A DNA stretch of 64,000 nucleotides from Bacillus sp. P14.5 (GCF_003316765.1 NZ_NIJF01000088.1:1-64000), one strand, 5' to 3'. Positions 52,602 through 61,876 are shown, numbered from the stretch's first letter. Made by a program: numbers and translations. The notes: generated by a model not told the origin, from the letters alone.

Positions 52602-53644
52602 AAACAGTCGGATTTTTTGGCGGTAAATTCCTTCCGCTCCACCAAGGGCATGTCCTTGCAATTATAGAGGCTTCATCGACAGTTGATGAGTTGTACATTA
52701 TCTTTTCTCACAGTGAAGAAAGAGATAGGAAGACATGTGAAAAAACAGACTTTTCCTACATTCCCGCAAGAGTCAGGTTACGTTGGCTCCATCAACTTAC
52801 AAAAGATATGGAAAATGTCCATGTATTATCCATCGAGGATAATGGGGGCGAGGACGAATATGATTGGGAACTGGGTGCAAAGAAAATCAAGCAGGCGATT
52901 GGAAAACCGATTACTCACGTTTTCAGTTCTGAAAAAGATTATGACGACATTTTTCAGCTGCTTTACAAAGACTCCAATCATATTTTAATAGATCCGGATA
53001 GGATAATGATGCCTGTTTCTGCTACTAAAATACGAACAGAAGGTGTGTATGCTAATTGGAATTTCATACCGAAAGTCGTGCAGCCATTTTTTGTTAAAAA
53101 AGTTGCGATTTTGGGTACGGAAAGCTGTGGGAAATCCACATTAACTCGTAATCTGGCCGCTCTCTATAATACAACCTTCGTGGAAGAATACGGACGGACC
53201 TTGTGCGAAGAAATAGGAGGATGCGAGGGTATTATTTTGGAAGAAGATTTTCCGTTGATTGCCTACGGTCATAAAATGAAAGAGCACCAATCACAGTTAG
53301 CAGCAAACAAAATAATGTTCATCGATACAGAAGCTACAGTCACTCAATTCTATTCTGAGCTGTATCTTCATCAACACCAAAAAGTGATTGATGAAATAGC
53401 AAAAACCCAGCAATACGACCTCTGCCTTTACTTGGAGCCTGACGTCAAGTGGGTGAATGACGGATTAAGAAAACACGGAGAGCCGTCAATAAGATCTGAA
53501 AACGACAAGAGGCTGAAAGAATTGCTGAAACAGAATAATACTCCCTATCTAGTCATAACCGGCACATATCAAGAAAAGTTAAAAAAGGCGATGAATGCCA
53601 TAAATGAATTATTGGGAGTGGGCACACATGAAACAGTACGATGA
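52598..53644 (+). CDS. nadR: NadR: NMN adenylyltransferase and ribosylnicotinamide kinase
   Basis: A 348-residue bifunctional enzyme. Residues 1-165 are a nucleotidyltransferase ('GGKFLPLHQGH' and 'VSATKIR'). Residues 168-340 are a P-loop kinase ('GTESCGKST'). It phosphorylates imported nicotinamide riboside and adenylates NMN to NAD. The N-terminal repressor HTH of enterobacterial NadR is absent. The start at 52598 has AAGGGGG upstream and overlaps the pnuC stop. Confidence 0.93.
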   Translation: MKTVGFFGGKFLPLHQGHVLAIIEASSTVDELYIIFSHSEERDRKTCEKTDFSYIPARVRLRWLHQLTKDMENVHVLSIEDNGGEDEYDWELGAKKIKQAIGKPITHVFSSEKDYDDIFQLLYKDSNHILIDPDRIMMPVSATKIRTEGVYANWNFIPKVVQPFFVKKVAILGTESCGKSTLTRNLAALYNTTFVEEYGRTLCEEIGGCEGIILEEDFPLIAYGHKMKEHQSQLAANKIMFIDTEATVTQFYSELYLHQHQKVIDEIAKTQQYDLCLYLEPDVKWVNDGLRKHGEPSIRSENDKRLKELLKQNNTPYLVITGTYQEKLKKAMNAINELLGVGTHETVR

Positions 53645-53770
53645 CAATTAATATTGATTGAGAACTGACTAGCCATATTTATGGCAGCGTCTTAACGGAA
53701 GTCACTTTTAAATTCAAGTAAGCAAAACTAAATGCGAATGATGTATTGAAGATTAACAGGAGGATAAAAC

Positions 53771-54019
53771 ATGAATTTAAATGATGCAATAAGAATTATT
53801 CATGTGGAGAAGTTACAAGATTATAACATGAATGAAGTAAGGGAAAATAGAGAAAATGAAGTTGTCTTAAGGCAAGAGAATGATAAATGGATAGTTTATG
53901 TAACAGATGAAAGGGCTAGCAAGGTTACAAATTCACAAGGTACCTATGAGGATGAGGAAGAAGCATTGAAAGATTTTATTAAAAGATTAAGAGCGGGCAA
54001 AATATTAAGGGAGCTATAA
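53771..54019 (+). CDS. Imm59-like orphan immunity protein
   Basis: An 82-residue protein. 'VVLRQENDKWIVYVTDERAS' and 'DEEEALKDFIKRLRAGK' resemble Imm59 family immunity proteins, which protect against polymorphic toxins. No toxin gene is adjacent, so it would protect against toxins of neighbours. AACAGGAGGATAAAAC precedes the ATG. AT-rich. Confidence 0.65.
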   Translation: MNLNDAIRIIHVEKLQDYNMNEVRENRENEVVLRQENDKWIVYVTDERASKVTNSQGTYEDEEEALKDFIKRLRAGKILREL

Positions 54020-54060
54020 AATTTTCCGATTCTACTCCTTAAATTAGGTTGGTGGGACGA

Positions 54061-54315
54061 ATGACAAAACAGGAGTTCTTAAAGAAAGTAGAATCAGAAA
54101 AATTAAATAAAGGTGAATATTCTATAATAATCGGCAAGCTATCTGATGCTCCACCTGTATTAGGATGTGTAATTGAACAAGGGGCATGGAAAGTATATGA
54201 AACAAGAGAACGTGGTGGCCACTTCATTATTAAAGAACTTGACGATGAATCTGAGGCATTTGATTACTTTTATAAAGTTGTCCTTAGTCAGCATAATAGA
54301 AATAACAACTTTTAA
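54061..54315 (+). CDS. Imm59-like orphan immunity protein
   Basis: An 84-residue protein, 'MTKQEFLKKVESEKLNKGEY', then 'GAWKVYETRERGGHFI' and an acidic helix ('DDESEAFDYFYKVVL'). Layout parallels the gene at 53771. Start at 54061 after GGTGGGACGA. Confidence 0.55.
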   Translation: MTKQEFLKKVESEKLNKGEYSIIIGKLSDAPPVLGCVIEQGAWKVYETRERGGHFIIKELDDESEAFDYFYKVVLSQHNRNNNF

Positions 54316-54389
54316 TCTTAAAAGCCACTTGGATAAATCACAAATAAGTATTGAGTACAACAAACTTATAAAAGCAGGAGGCTATAGGG

Positions 54390-54728
54390 TTGCAGCATAA
54401 TGCCGAAACGATTGAAAATTTTATAATTGATGAACTTAAGAATCGATTCAATGAGAGGGTAGAAGATTTTGTGATATCCAATAGCACTGATATTCCCTAT
54501 ACGATGACTAGTATAGTTTTTAAAATGTACAATTATTTTTATGTGAGGTTCAACTACGACAGAGGAAACTTTGGATGCTCAGTTGTTAATGGAGTGTATG
54601 GGATTAGTATAGAATCTAGTGAAAAATGGTTTGATCAAGCCGACTTTGATAAGTTCTTCAATGACCTGCAGAGACAAATTGAACTTAGAATACCAGATAA
54701 ATTTTTGGAGCATCACGGTTGGAGATAA
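54390..54728 (+). CDS. Orphan immunity-like protein
   Basis: A 112-residue protein: 'NSTDIPYTMTSIVFKMYNYF', 'FNYDRGNFGCSVV' and 'LQRQIELRIPDKFLEHHGW'. The C-terminal half of the gene at 54807 is a clear paralogue. TTG start with AGGAGGCTATAGGG upstream. Immunity function inferred from setting and duplication. Confidence 0.6.
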   Translation: MQHNAETIENFIIDELKNRFNERVEDFVISNSTDIPYTMTSIVFKMYNYFYVRFNYDRGNFGCSVVNGVYGISIESSEKWFDQADFDKFFNDLQRQIELRIPDKFLEHHGWR

Positions 54729-54806
54729 ATACTCGGGCCGGGAATGGTTTCCTGACCAGATGGGCGATGTTACCAATTTATAAATAGGAAAGGTGAGAAA
54801 AAACCA

Positions 54807-55445
54807 ATGGAAAAGATACATCGTGGAGATGGTTTTGCGATTATAGAGAAAGATGGGGAATATCAAATTTCCTGGGCTCAAGGGCCTTATAATCAACCGG
54901 TATTTTATCCTATTTCTAAACAGAATATGAAAAAGGCGTTTCAATCAGATCAAGATGCTTATGAAGTCATGATTTATGCACAAACGGGTCAATGGCCAAC
55001 TGGTGTTAAGGAAGAAAACGAAATTAATATAGATTTTCTGCAAAAGTATCCTGAACTACTTTTAAAGGTTCCTGAAAACCAGGAACTATTGACGAAGCCA
55101 GGATTGCAGAGTAAAGGTTATGAATCAATAAAAAATGAAATTAAAAACGCTTTAAAAAAGCATTTCGATGATAGAATCGGCAGTTTCTCAGTTTTCAGTC
55201 AGACTGATATCCCTTACACAATGTTTAGTTTGCAGTTTACTGCTTATAATTATTTTAACGTAATTTTAAATTACGATAGAGGTTCTTTTGGTTGTTCGAT
55301 CGTTACTGGTGATGCAGGGATTGGTCTTAAAAATAGTCAGAAATGGTATGATGAAGCCGACTTAGATGTTTTTTGCAAAGAACTTAGAGAGCAGCTTGAA
55401 TTGAGGATTCCTGACAAATTTTTAGAATACCACGGATGGAAGTAG
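54807..55445 (+). CDS. Two-domain immunity-like protein
   Basis: A 212-residue protein. Residues 1-105 form a separate domain ('GDGFAIIEKDGEYQISWAQG', then a helical part). Residues 110-212 repeat the protein at 54390 ('QTDIPYTMFSLQFTAYNYF', 'LNYDRGSFGCSIV', 'LELRIPDKFLEYHGW'). This looks like a fusion of two immunity modules, or a processed pair. GAAAGGTGAG lies upstream. Confidence 0.6.
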   Translation: MEKIHRGDGFAIIEKDGEYQISWAQGPYNQPVFYPISKQNMKKAFQSDQDAYEVMIYAQTGQWPTGVKEENEINIDFLQKYPELLLKVPENQELLTKPGLQSKGYESIKNEIKNALKKHFDDRIGSFSVFSQTDIPYTMFSLQFTAYNYFNVILNYDRGSFGCSIVTGDAGIGLKNSQKWYDEADLDVFCKELREQLELRIPDKFLEYHGWK

Positions 55446-55600
55446 AGGGTACTATCTATTAAAAGTAGAAGAATTAATTGGTTTATACAATAGCCTTTCA
55501 TGAACTGACAAAAAATTATCCGGACAGTGTTCTGAAAAAAAGGGCTGCCTTTTATTCCATACATTTTTTGCAAAGATATATTGATATGGAGAGTGAAAAA

Positions 55601-55957
55601 ATGATATTTATTAACGAAAATAAAACTTCATGGAAAATAGAAAACAGAGAGGTTCATCTGGAACTGGAAAACGTTTTATGTGCTAAATACTACGGTATTT
55701 CTGGTGTAATGGCTTTTATAATTGGAGATGAGACAAAAAACCCCGAGAAGGTTGCAGGGTATGATAGTAACGGTAAAGCCTTATTTACTATCAATCAACC
55801 TGAAGGATACCAACTTATGTATCTTACGAATCATCCCCAAGCAGAAGTGGCTGTGGTGTGCGGAATAGTTGATAGTGAAAGCGAAAGTTGGTCAGATTTT
55901 TACTTTAAAGTAAATTTACACAGAGAAGAACTAGAAAGGATTGGAATAGCTAGGTAG
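55601..55957 (+). CDS. Paralogue of the LXG immunity protein
   Basis: A 118-residue protein aligning end to end with the gene at 49812 ('NENKTSWKIENREV', 'SWSDFYFKVNLHREELERIG'), at roughly half identical residues by eye. The start at 55601 has GGAGAGTG upstream; an open frame to 55478 lacks a site. It is an orphan copy, since no toxin precedes it. Confidence 0.7.
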   Translation: MIFINENKTSWKIENREVHLELENVLCAKYYGISGVMAFIIGDETKNPEKVAGYDSNGKALFTINQPEGYQLMYLTNHPQAEVAVVCGIVDSESESWSDFYFKVNLHREELERIGIAR

Positions 55958-56048
55958 GTTTAAAAGTTTAGTTTTTCACCAGAATAGTATGCCAATGAGT
56001 CAATGAACAAATTTAATTATGAGTATGATGGTATGAAGGAGAGGCACT

Positions 56049-56606
56049 ATGGCAATTAAAAATTTCAAGTGGGATAGCCAGAGCCAGTCAGTATGCTGGG
56101 TTTATAACGGAACTACGATAAAATCCACCTATGAACATGCTTACTTTGCAACGTTAGATGAAAATGAGAATTATGTCTTTGTTGAAGCAGGAGAAAATAA
56201 TAATCAAGAGCAGATGTACTATATCTCTTTTGATGGAAAACCCATCTTTTCTTTTGATAGATTAACAGGTACTGTCAGCTGGTTAAATGGGAACAAGCAG
56301 GTGCAAATTAATGCCTTAAATGCTATTGGTGCTCATCGATATAGTGAGCATAATTTAATTATTGTTGTTAAACAAAGTGGTCCTTCTGCTACAAAACTAT
56401 GTGGTTATTCAACGGATGGCATATTATTATTTGAAAGTGATTCTCCTGAAGGTTTTGTCTTCGTCTATTTAACTACTTTTAAATCTTCCCCGTATATTGT
56501 TTATGATGGAGGAAAAGCTTACGCTGATCCTTATGGAAGAAGCAGTTGGATTTTTTCCGTTGATCCAAGAAGCGGAAAATTAAATAAAGAAAACCTTGCC
56601 TATTAA
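56049..56606 (+). CDS. Distant immunity-protein paralogue
   Basis: A 185-residue soluble, beta-rich protein. Its C-terminal half ('CGYSTDGILLFESDSPEGFV', 'SSWIFSVDPRSGKLNKENL') parallels the proteins at 49812 and 55601, while the N-terminal half seems to be an additional copy of the same fold. GAAGGAGAGGCACT precedes the ATG. Confidence 0.55.
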   Translation: MAIKNFKWDSQSQSVCWVYNGTTIKSTYEHAYFATLDENENYVFVEAGENNNQEQMYYISFDGKPIFSFDRLTGTVSWLNGNKQVQINALNAIGAHRYSEHNLIIVVKQSGPSATKLCGYSTDGILLFESDSPEGFVFVYLTTFKSSPYIVYDGGKAYADPYGRSSWIFSVDPRSGKLNKENLAY

Positions 56607-56647
56607 AGAAAGCGTGGAACAGCTTATGAGATGTTATAGAACAAGGA

Positions 56648-57061
56648 GTGATTGAGATTAGGACCCTTGGAAAATTCGCATTATACGATAATAAAGAATA
56701 CAGATTCCTTCCTAAATCTGATGGTTCTTTTGCTCTTCTTTCTACCGATCCCGGCGATCTGCACAAAGGGTTTAAGAAGATTGGGGAAATGCATGAAGAC
56801 AGGTATATAAAAGAAGTTCGTTTGGAAGAAATGAGCTTTGTTTATCAAAAGAAAACCAGTGTAAGGTTTAAAGGAGATCTCTTTACTGGCTCAACAGTAG
56901 AAGGAGATCAAATTATGCTATACACACGAGATGTTTCTCTGGGGAAGAAGCACAATATGAAAATGAGAGATAAAGATGAGTACTACCAATTTATCAATCT
57001 AAAAGACATAGAGGAAATCACTCAACAGTGGGTCCCGCTTTCTCAATATAACTCAAAGTAG
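56648..57061 (+). CDS. Hypothetical protein of the immunity cluster
   Basis: A 137-residue protein with no recognised family (MIEIRTLGKFALYDNKEYRF). The GTG at 56648 lies inside the ribosome site AAGGAGTG; a non-standard start a few codons later is possible. Role inferred only from the neighbourhood. Confidence 0.45.
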   Translation: MIEIRTLGKFALYDNKEYRFLPKSDGSFALLSTDPGDLHKGFKKIGEMHEDRYIKEVRLEEMSFVYQKKTSVRFKGDLFTGSTVEGDQIMLYTRDVSLGKKHNMKMRDKDEYYQFINLKDIEEITQQWVPLSQYNSK

Positions 57062-57118
57062 AGGGATTAAAATAAGCAGCGAAAAGAAAAAACTGTTTTT
57101 GAAGAATGGAGGAGCCTT

Positions 57119-57724
57119 TTGAATAAAGAACAATTGCAGCATATTTTCAGTGACTTAGGTATCAATCTACTTTTCGGGCAAGATTTTATTAGGGAACAAA
57201 CCGGATACTATGAAAATTATAACCAACTAGAGTCAGATGAAGATCACTGGTACTACTCGGAAATTGACTTTGAAGCCAGACCAGCTCCGGAAAAGAAAGA
57301 TATAAAAAGGTTTGATTCCCAAGAGGAAGCGATTAAATACTTCTTTCTAAAATCATTAAAAAAGTTCTATTTTAATGAGATTCATTTTCCGAATAATCCG
57401 ATAAGAGATATGAAAAGCATAGAAGAAACGAAAAAATTCTTCAATTATTTAGGGATAAAGCAGGAGTGGTACAGCTTCGATGAAGTGAGACCGCAGTCTG
57501 TTTTTGCAAAGGTTTTAGAAAACCAGGTTGAAGTAAGTTATGTTGACCAAAAAGAGAAAATCAAATTTTCTACAATTCCCTTAAAATTTGAACATGGTAT
57601 TTTCATAGTGTACAAGCTGGCTTATTCTCTTCACATGCTTAAAGCATTAGAAAAGGTATTTATAGAAAATGGAGTGTTAAAAGAAGAATTTACTGATGAG
57701 GATAGAGAAATGTTTATTGTGTAA
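57119..57724 (+). CDS. Hypothetical protein of the immunity cluster
   Basis: A 201-residue acidic soluble protein (TTG start, GGAGGAGCC upstream). No family recognised; its aromatic-rich N-terminus ('TGYYENYNQLESDEDHWYYS') is typical of immunity proteins. Last gene of the AT-rich island. Confidence 0.5.
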   Translation: MNKEQLQHIFSDLGINLLFGQDFIREQTGYYENYNQLESDEDHWYYSEIDFEARPAPEKKDIKRFDSQEEAIKYFFLKSLKKFYFNEIHFPNNPIRDMKSIEETKKFFNYLGIKQEWYSFDEVRPQSVFAKVLENQVEVSYVDQKEKIKFSTIPLKFEHGIFIVYKLAYSLHMLKALEKVFIENGVLKEEFTDEDREMFIV

Positions 57725-57980
57725 CCCAAACATTCAATAAGCAGGAGAGTTAAAAAGGGTTCTAGCAGATAAGATATTATTTAGAGAAATGGCCAAATCT
57801 TCGCCGCTATGTTAGAGTTTCCCCGAAAAATAGAGGTAAAAGCTCCCTCCCCAACCTGCTTAATCACCTTCGAAACTAGTAGATTTTTGTTAAATTCCCC
57901 CACTTTTTCCCTGTAAAAAAAGGATTCACATATAACCATTGAGAATTACTTATTGATAAAGAAAAAAGGGGAGAAAAATA

Positions 57981-58637
57981 TTGGCTACTTGGGTTACTCA
58001 TTTTAGGATTACCGATGAATTGTTAAAGAAGAACCTTCCTGTTTCAAAGGTTGAATTTCTGGTTGGAAATATTGGACCGGATTGCGGGTTGATTGGAGAA
58101 GATGGCAAACCGACACCTCCAAAAGAGATCACTCATTCCCATTTCGATGGCAGGATCAGTTCTGACTTCTTTTATGAGAAACACTTCACAGATGAATTTG
58201 AACATTTTTCAAAAAGATTCTCTTATCTCTTAGGCTATTACATTCATTTGGTGACAGATGAAAAATGGCTGGAACTTCTGGCAGATAAGAAAAAGGAAAG
58301 AGTTTATCAAGAAATACTGAACAGTCCTGACTATGCTCGCACTGTGAAGAGAGATTGGTACGGGTTGGATTTTCGTTATTTACAAAACCATAAAGATAAT
58401 ATCTTTTGGACGGACTTTCAATACATCACTGACTTTCCAGAGTATCTGGATTTCTTTCCAAAAGGACAAACGATAAAACAAATTAGTAATATTACAGAGT
58501 TTTACCAAACCAGTACAATCTCAGAAGACCATGAGTTTATCTATCTTACAGAGGTTGAAGTGGATAAATTTATAGATGAAACAGTAGAAATTGTTCTGGA
58601 TTTATTAATTAGCAGATTTAACTTACAGCCTGCTTAG
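57981..58637 (+). CDS. Zinc-dependent phospholipase C-like protein
   Basis: A 218-residue protein with the Zn-dependent PLPC family pattern: 'ATWVTHFRITDELL', 'VGNIGPDCG', 'HSHFDGRISSDFFYEKHF' and 'LGYYIHLVTDEKW'. The His and Asp residues would coordinate metal. There is no signal peptide, so it is cytoplasmic. Related proteins are usually uncharacterised hydrolases. TTG start with GGGGAG 7-8 nt upstream. Confidence 0.8.
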   Translation: MATWVTHFRITDELLKKNLPVSKVEFLVGNIGPDCGLIGEDGKPTPPKEITHSHFDGRISSDFFYEKHFTDEFEHFSKRFSYLLGYYIHLVTDEKWLELLADKKKERVYQEILNSPDYARTVKRDWYGLDFRYLQNHKDNIFWTDFQYITDFPEYLDFFPKGQTIKQISNITEFYQTSTISEDHEFIYLTEVEVDKFIDETVEIVLDLLISRFNLQPA

Positions 58638-58678
58638 AAAAACAGAAAGCGGGTTGTAAAGCAAAAGGGGGAGTAACA

Positions 58679-60085
58679 ATGAATAAGAGTTTGACGATTC
58701 TTCATACGAACGATCTTCATGGTGCTTATGAGCAAGCACTAAGGCAGGCTGCCTACATAAAAAAACGTGTCAGGGAACTGAAGTCCAATGGAGAAAGCTT
58801 TCTTTTAGTGGACGGCGGTGATCATATGGATATGAGTATCAATGAATGCTTGGCGACTGAGGGACGATTGGACTTGGAAATGCTGGAGGAAACCGGCTAT
58901 CATGCCATGGCAGTGGGAAACAATGAGTTGCTGCGTTCTACGCCTGATCAAATTAGAAAACTCAGTCTTCAATCAAAAGTGCCTTGGTTATTAGCAAACC
59001 TTGTAGAAGGGGACGGGAGAGTCATCGGAGGAATGAAGGAAACTCTCCTTTTCACTGCATCCAACGGAATGAGAATCGGACTTTTCAGCGCTACAGACCA
59101 ATTTGGAGACCTCTATGAAAATAAACACGGTTTCAAGAATCTGGACACCTTGGAGGCAGTAACAAAGGCTGCTGGTGATTTGAAAGAAAATGGGGCTGAT
59201 TTAATCATCTTCCTGTCTCATCTCGGGTATGAAGCTGATAGGAAGATGGCCAAAGAAATCAGCGGTAGAGTGGATGTGATTATTGGAGCCCATACACACA
59301 CTGTGCTGGAGTCTCCCGTGGTGGAATCGGGTGTTCTAATCGTTCAGGCAGGATCTTGCGGAACTTATGTTGGAGAATTATCCTTAAGTATCGATGTCAA
59401 CGAGACTGGTTCTCACAAGATAGAATCCTATAATGGGAAGTTAGTGGAAATATCCCCTGACTCTGAACCAGATCATGCCATGGAGGCTATTTTAGAAAAA
59501 GGAAGAAAGGAAACAGAACACTTTCTTTCAGAGGTTTTATTTACAACGAGTGAACCAGTGTCAAACGCTGGTGTCATTGGACTGATTGCTGACAGCTTGC
59601 GTGACAGATGGGATTCTGAGATTGGATTGATGTACGGCGGGGCGGCATTGGAAGGAATGGAAGCAGGCGATGTAACAAAAGGGGCTGTGTTGAATAGCTG
59701 TAAAAGCATGCATTCCCCGGTATTAATGGAACTAAAGGGAGAACAAATCGCTGGGTTAATAGAAGATAGTTATAAGAATGAAATCACTTCCAAACCGGTC
59801 TACGGGAATGGGTTTCGACCACACGGGATTCCAATAGGTTCCCTATCATTTTCAGGAGTAACGTGGAATGATCGTAATAATACCATTACAAACATAAGAG
59901 TCAATGGAGAAGGACTCATTGAAGACAGGGTCTACACAGTAGGAACCGGCTCACCTATGCTGTATGAAGAGGTATGCGGATATGGTTCAGTCAAAGGAAA
60001 TAAATTGATAGAAGTTGGTAAAACAGAGATGGTCAAAGATGTATTAATGAGTTACTTAAAAAACCTGAAAACAGTTCATTCCTAA
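58679..60085 (+). CDS. 5'-nucleotidase / UDP-sugar hydrolase family protein (YunD-like)
   Basis: A 468-residue metallophosphoesterase plus C-terminal 5'-nucleotidase domain. Metal motifs: 'ILHTNDLHG', 'DGGDHMD', 'VGNNELL' (family GNHE altered to GNNE, as I recall for YunD), 'LSHLG' and 'GAHTHT'. The C-terminal domain (about 290-465) has 'GIPIGSLSFSGV' and 'VYTVGTG'. No signal peptide, so probably cytoplasmic. AAAGGGGGAGTAAC precedes the ATG. A perfect terminator follows. Confidence 0.9.
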   Translation: MNKSLTILHTNDLHGAYEQALRQAAYIKKRVRELKSNGESFLLVDGGDHMDMSINECLATEGRLDLEMLEETGYHAMAVGNNELLRSTPDQIRKLSLQSKVPWLLANLVEGDGRVIGGMKETLLFTASNGMRIGLFSATDQFGDLYENKHGFKNLDTLEAVTKAAGDLKENGADLIIFLSHLGYEADRKMAKEISGRVDVIIGAHTHTVLESPVVESGVLIVQAGSCGTYVGELSLSIDVNETGSHKIESYNGKLVEISPDSEPDHAMEAILEKGRKETEHFLSEVLFTTSEPVSNAGVIGLIADSLRDRWDSEIGLMYGGAALEGMEAGDVTKGAVLNSCKSMHSPVLMELKGEQIAGLIEDSYKNEITSKPVYGNGFRPHGIPIGSLSFSGVTWNDRNNTITNIRVNGEGLIEDRVYTVGTGSPMLYEEVCGYGSVKGNKLIEVGKTEMVKDVLMSYLKNLKTVHS

Positions 60086-60110
60086 TTTATATTCGTAAAC
60101 ATATTAAAAT

Positions 60111-60146
60111 GAGTGCATAATCAAATATATTATGCACTCTATTTTT
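60111..60146 (+). terminator. Terminator after the nucleotidase gene
   Basis: Perfect 11-bp stem GAGTGCATAAT / ATTATGCACTC with a 7-nt loop, followed by TATTTTT. Confidence 0.92.
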
Positions 60147-60187
60147 ATGTGATTGAACTTTGAAGAGTAAATTAAGGAGGAATCATC

Positions 60188-61216
60188 ATTTTTACAAACA
60201 TAAACATCAAAGAACGAATGGAACATTATATAGTGAACGGATTAAGTATTTCATGGATTGAAAACGGTCAATTCCAAGGAGTGAAAAATTACGGAATTCT
60301 AGAAGACACAAAAGATATGAAAGTAAAGGACACTTCGATTTTCAGTGCATGTTCCATCAGCAAATTCCTAACAAGTATGACAGCTCTGAAACTGATCGAC
60401 GAAGGACTCTTGGATTTAGATCAAAATGTGAACGATAGACTTGTATCGTGGAAGCTTCCAGATAATAAATTCATCAATAGTCATAAGGTTACGTTAAGAG
60501 ACTTGTTAAGTCATCATTCTGGTATCCAGGACCCTGAAGGCAGTTTTTCGGAGCTGGCCGCGGAGATAGGAATCCCATCAATGGTTGAATTGTTGAAGGG
60601 GAAAACGACATATTGTAAAGATCCGATAGAGTTGAAAAGCAAGCCTGGAAGTGAATTTCATTACTCTGATGCTGGCTTTTGCGTTATTCAGCAGCTAATT
60701 GAAGATGTAACGAAAAAGCCTTTTGAACAAGTGGTGAAGGAGCTGTTATTGGAGCCGCTGGGAATGAAAGACAGCCTTTTTCTCACAAACTTGCGGAATA
60801 TTGATCATGAAGAATTCTCTTGCGGCCATTACTATAAGGGAGATGTGGTGGATGAAAGGTATCCTATTTACCCTTATCCGGCGGCATCTGGTCTATGGAC
60901 GACTTCAACGGATTTAGCTGTATTAGTGATCGAGCTGATTGATGCTCTGAAAGGAAAAAGTAAAATTGGCATTTCAGAAAGTTTAGCAAGAGAAATGATA
61001 ACTCCTCAAAAAGGAAAGAGCTGGGCTGGGTTAGGTGTTTTTCTCGATAGTAAGGAAGGTGAAGTGGAAATCACTTCAATGGGATGGGGCATAGGTTTTC
61101 AAAGTATGCTAGCTGTGTATCCGGGTTTAGAAAAAGGTGTAGTGATCATGACAAATGCGGAATTAGGTGTTCACCAGATGAAAGGAATAATTGGAGAAAT
61201 CTATAATTCCATTTAA
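60188..61216 (+). CDS. Beta-lactamase-fold serine hydrolase, possible ATT start
   Basis: A serine hydrolase of the class C beta-lactamase/penicillin-binding family, acting as esterase or peptidase. SxxK is 'SISK' and the second motif is 'YSDAGF'. 'LSHHSGIQDPEG' and 'LLLEPLGMKDSLF' are typical. AGGAGG at 60175-60180 points to an ATT codon at 60188 (7 nt spacing), giving TNINIKERMEHY; the first ATG (60218, MEHYIVNGLS) has no ribosome site. No signal peptide, so probably cytoplasmic. Confidence 0.85.
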   Translation: MFTNINIKERMEHYIVNGLSISWIENGQFQGVKNYGILEDTKDMKVKDTSIFSACSISKFLTSMTALKLIDEGLLDLDQNVNDRLVSWKLPDNKFINSHKVTLRDLLSHHSGIQDPEGSFSELAAEIGIPSMVELLKGKTTYCKDPIELKSKPGSEFHYSDAGFCVIQQLIEDVTKKPFEQVVKELLLEPLGMKDSLFLTNLRNIDHEEFSCGHYYKGDVVDERYPIYPYPAASGLWTTSTDLAVLVIELIDALKGKSKIGISESLAREMITPQKGKSWAGLGVFLDSKEGEVEITSMGWGIGFQSMLAVYPGLEKGVVIMTNAELGVHQMKGIIGEIYNSI

Positions 61217-61351
61217 GGGTGGAGGGATTTTAACGGGAATCAGATTATGGGAGGAAAACCCTACACCTGATTCTCCCGCGACCGTTTATTTCTGGCTGTC
61301 TGAGGGTATTCGCACTATGTACTTGTAATGAACCGGAGAGGAAGTGCATTA

Positions 61352-61876
61352 ATGCTTGATACCTTGTTATTCGACAACTGGAAGAACCTCATGAAAGCCA
61401 CAGTAATGTGCTTAATGGCTTACCCTTTTCTTATTTTGGTTCTGAGGCTATTCGGTAAACGTACGCTTACAAATGTAAATATGTTTGATTTTATCATTAC
61501 GGTGACCTATGGAGCCACTTTGTCCAGTATCCTTACAAATGATAAAGTGACGCTTGCAGAAGGAGCCGTCATTCTTTTCATGCTCACTTTGCTGCAGATG
61601 ATCATAGCCAGACTGACAACAAATTCAAAGAGGTTTTCTGACATAATCAAAGCTTCTCCATCCTTTCTTTACAATAACGGAGAGTTTTATGAAAAAGAAA
61701 TGCAGAAGCAGCGAATTCGAATAGATGATCTGCGTTCGAAAGTCCGGAAAGAAGGAATGGGATCGTTTGAAAATGTAGAAGCGATTGTGCTCGAAGGAGA
61801 TGGTTCTCTGTCCATAGTTAAAAAGGAAGAGGGAGGTTCGAAAGCTGCGCTGGTTGGCGTGAAGGGGAATAGTTAA
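61352..61876 (+). CDS. YetF-like (DUF421) membrane protein
   Basis: A 174-residue protein. Three membrane segments lead into the DUF421 domain ('VLRLFGKRTLTNVNMFDFII', 'TVTYGATLSSIL', 'SPSFLYNNGEF'). The family is found in sporulating bacteria, and members are usually about 200-230 residues, so this one is short. The start at 61352 (MLDTLLFD) follows GGAGAGGAAG; an ATG at 61328 is the alternative. Role unknown. Confidence 0.82.
   Translation: MLDTLLFDNWKNLMKATVMCLMAYPFLILVLRLFGKRTLTNVNMFDFIITVTYGATLSSILTNDKVTLAEGAVILFMLTLLQMIIARLTTNSKRFSDIIKASPSFLYNNGEFYEKEMQKQRIRIDDLRSKVRKEGMGSFENVEAIVLEGDGSLSIVKKEEGGSKAALVGVKGNS

Noticed and set aside
47934-57724. Complete type VII secretion locus
   Set aside because: Only substrates, accessory proteins and immunity genes are present; no EssC-type ATPase or other machinery gene lies in the window.
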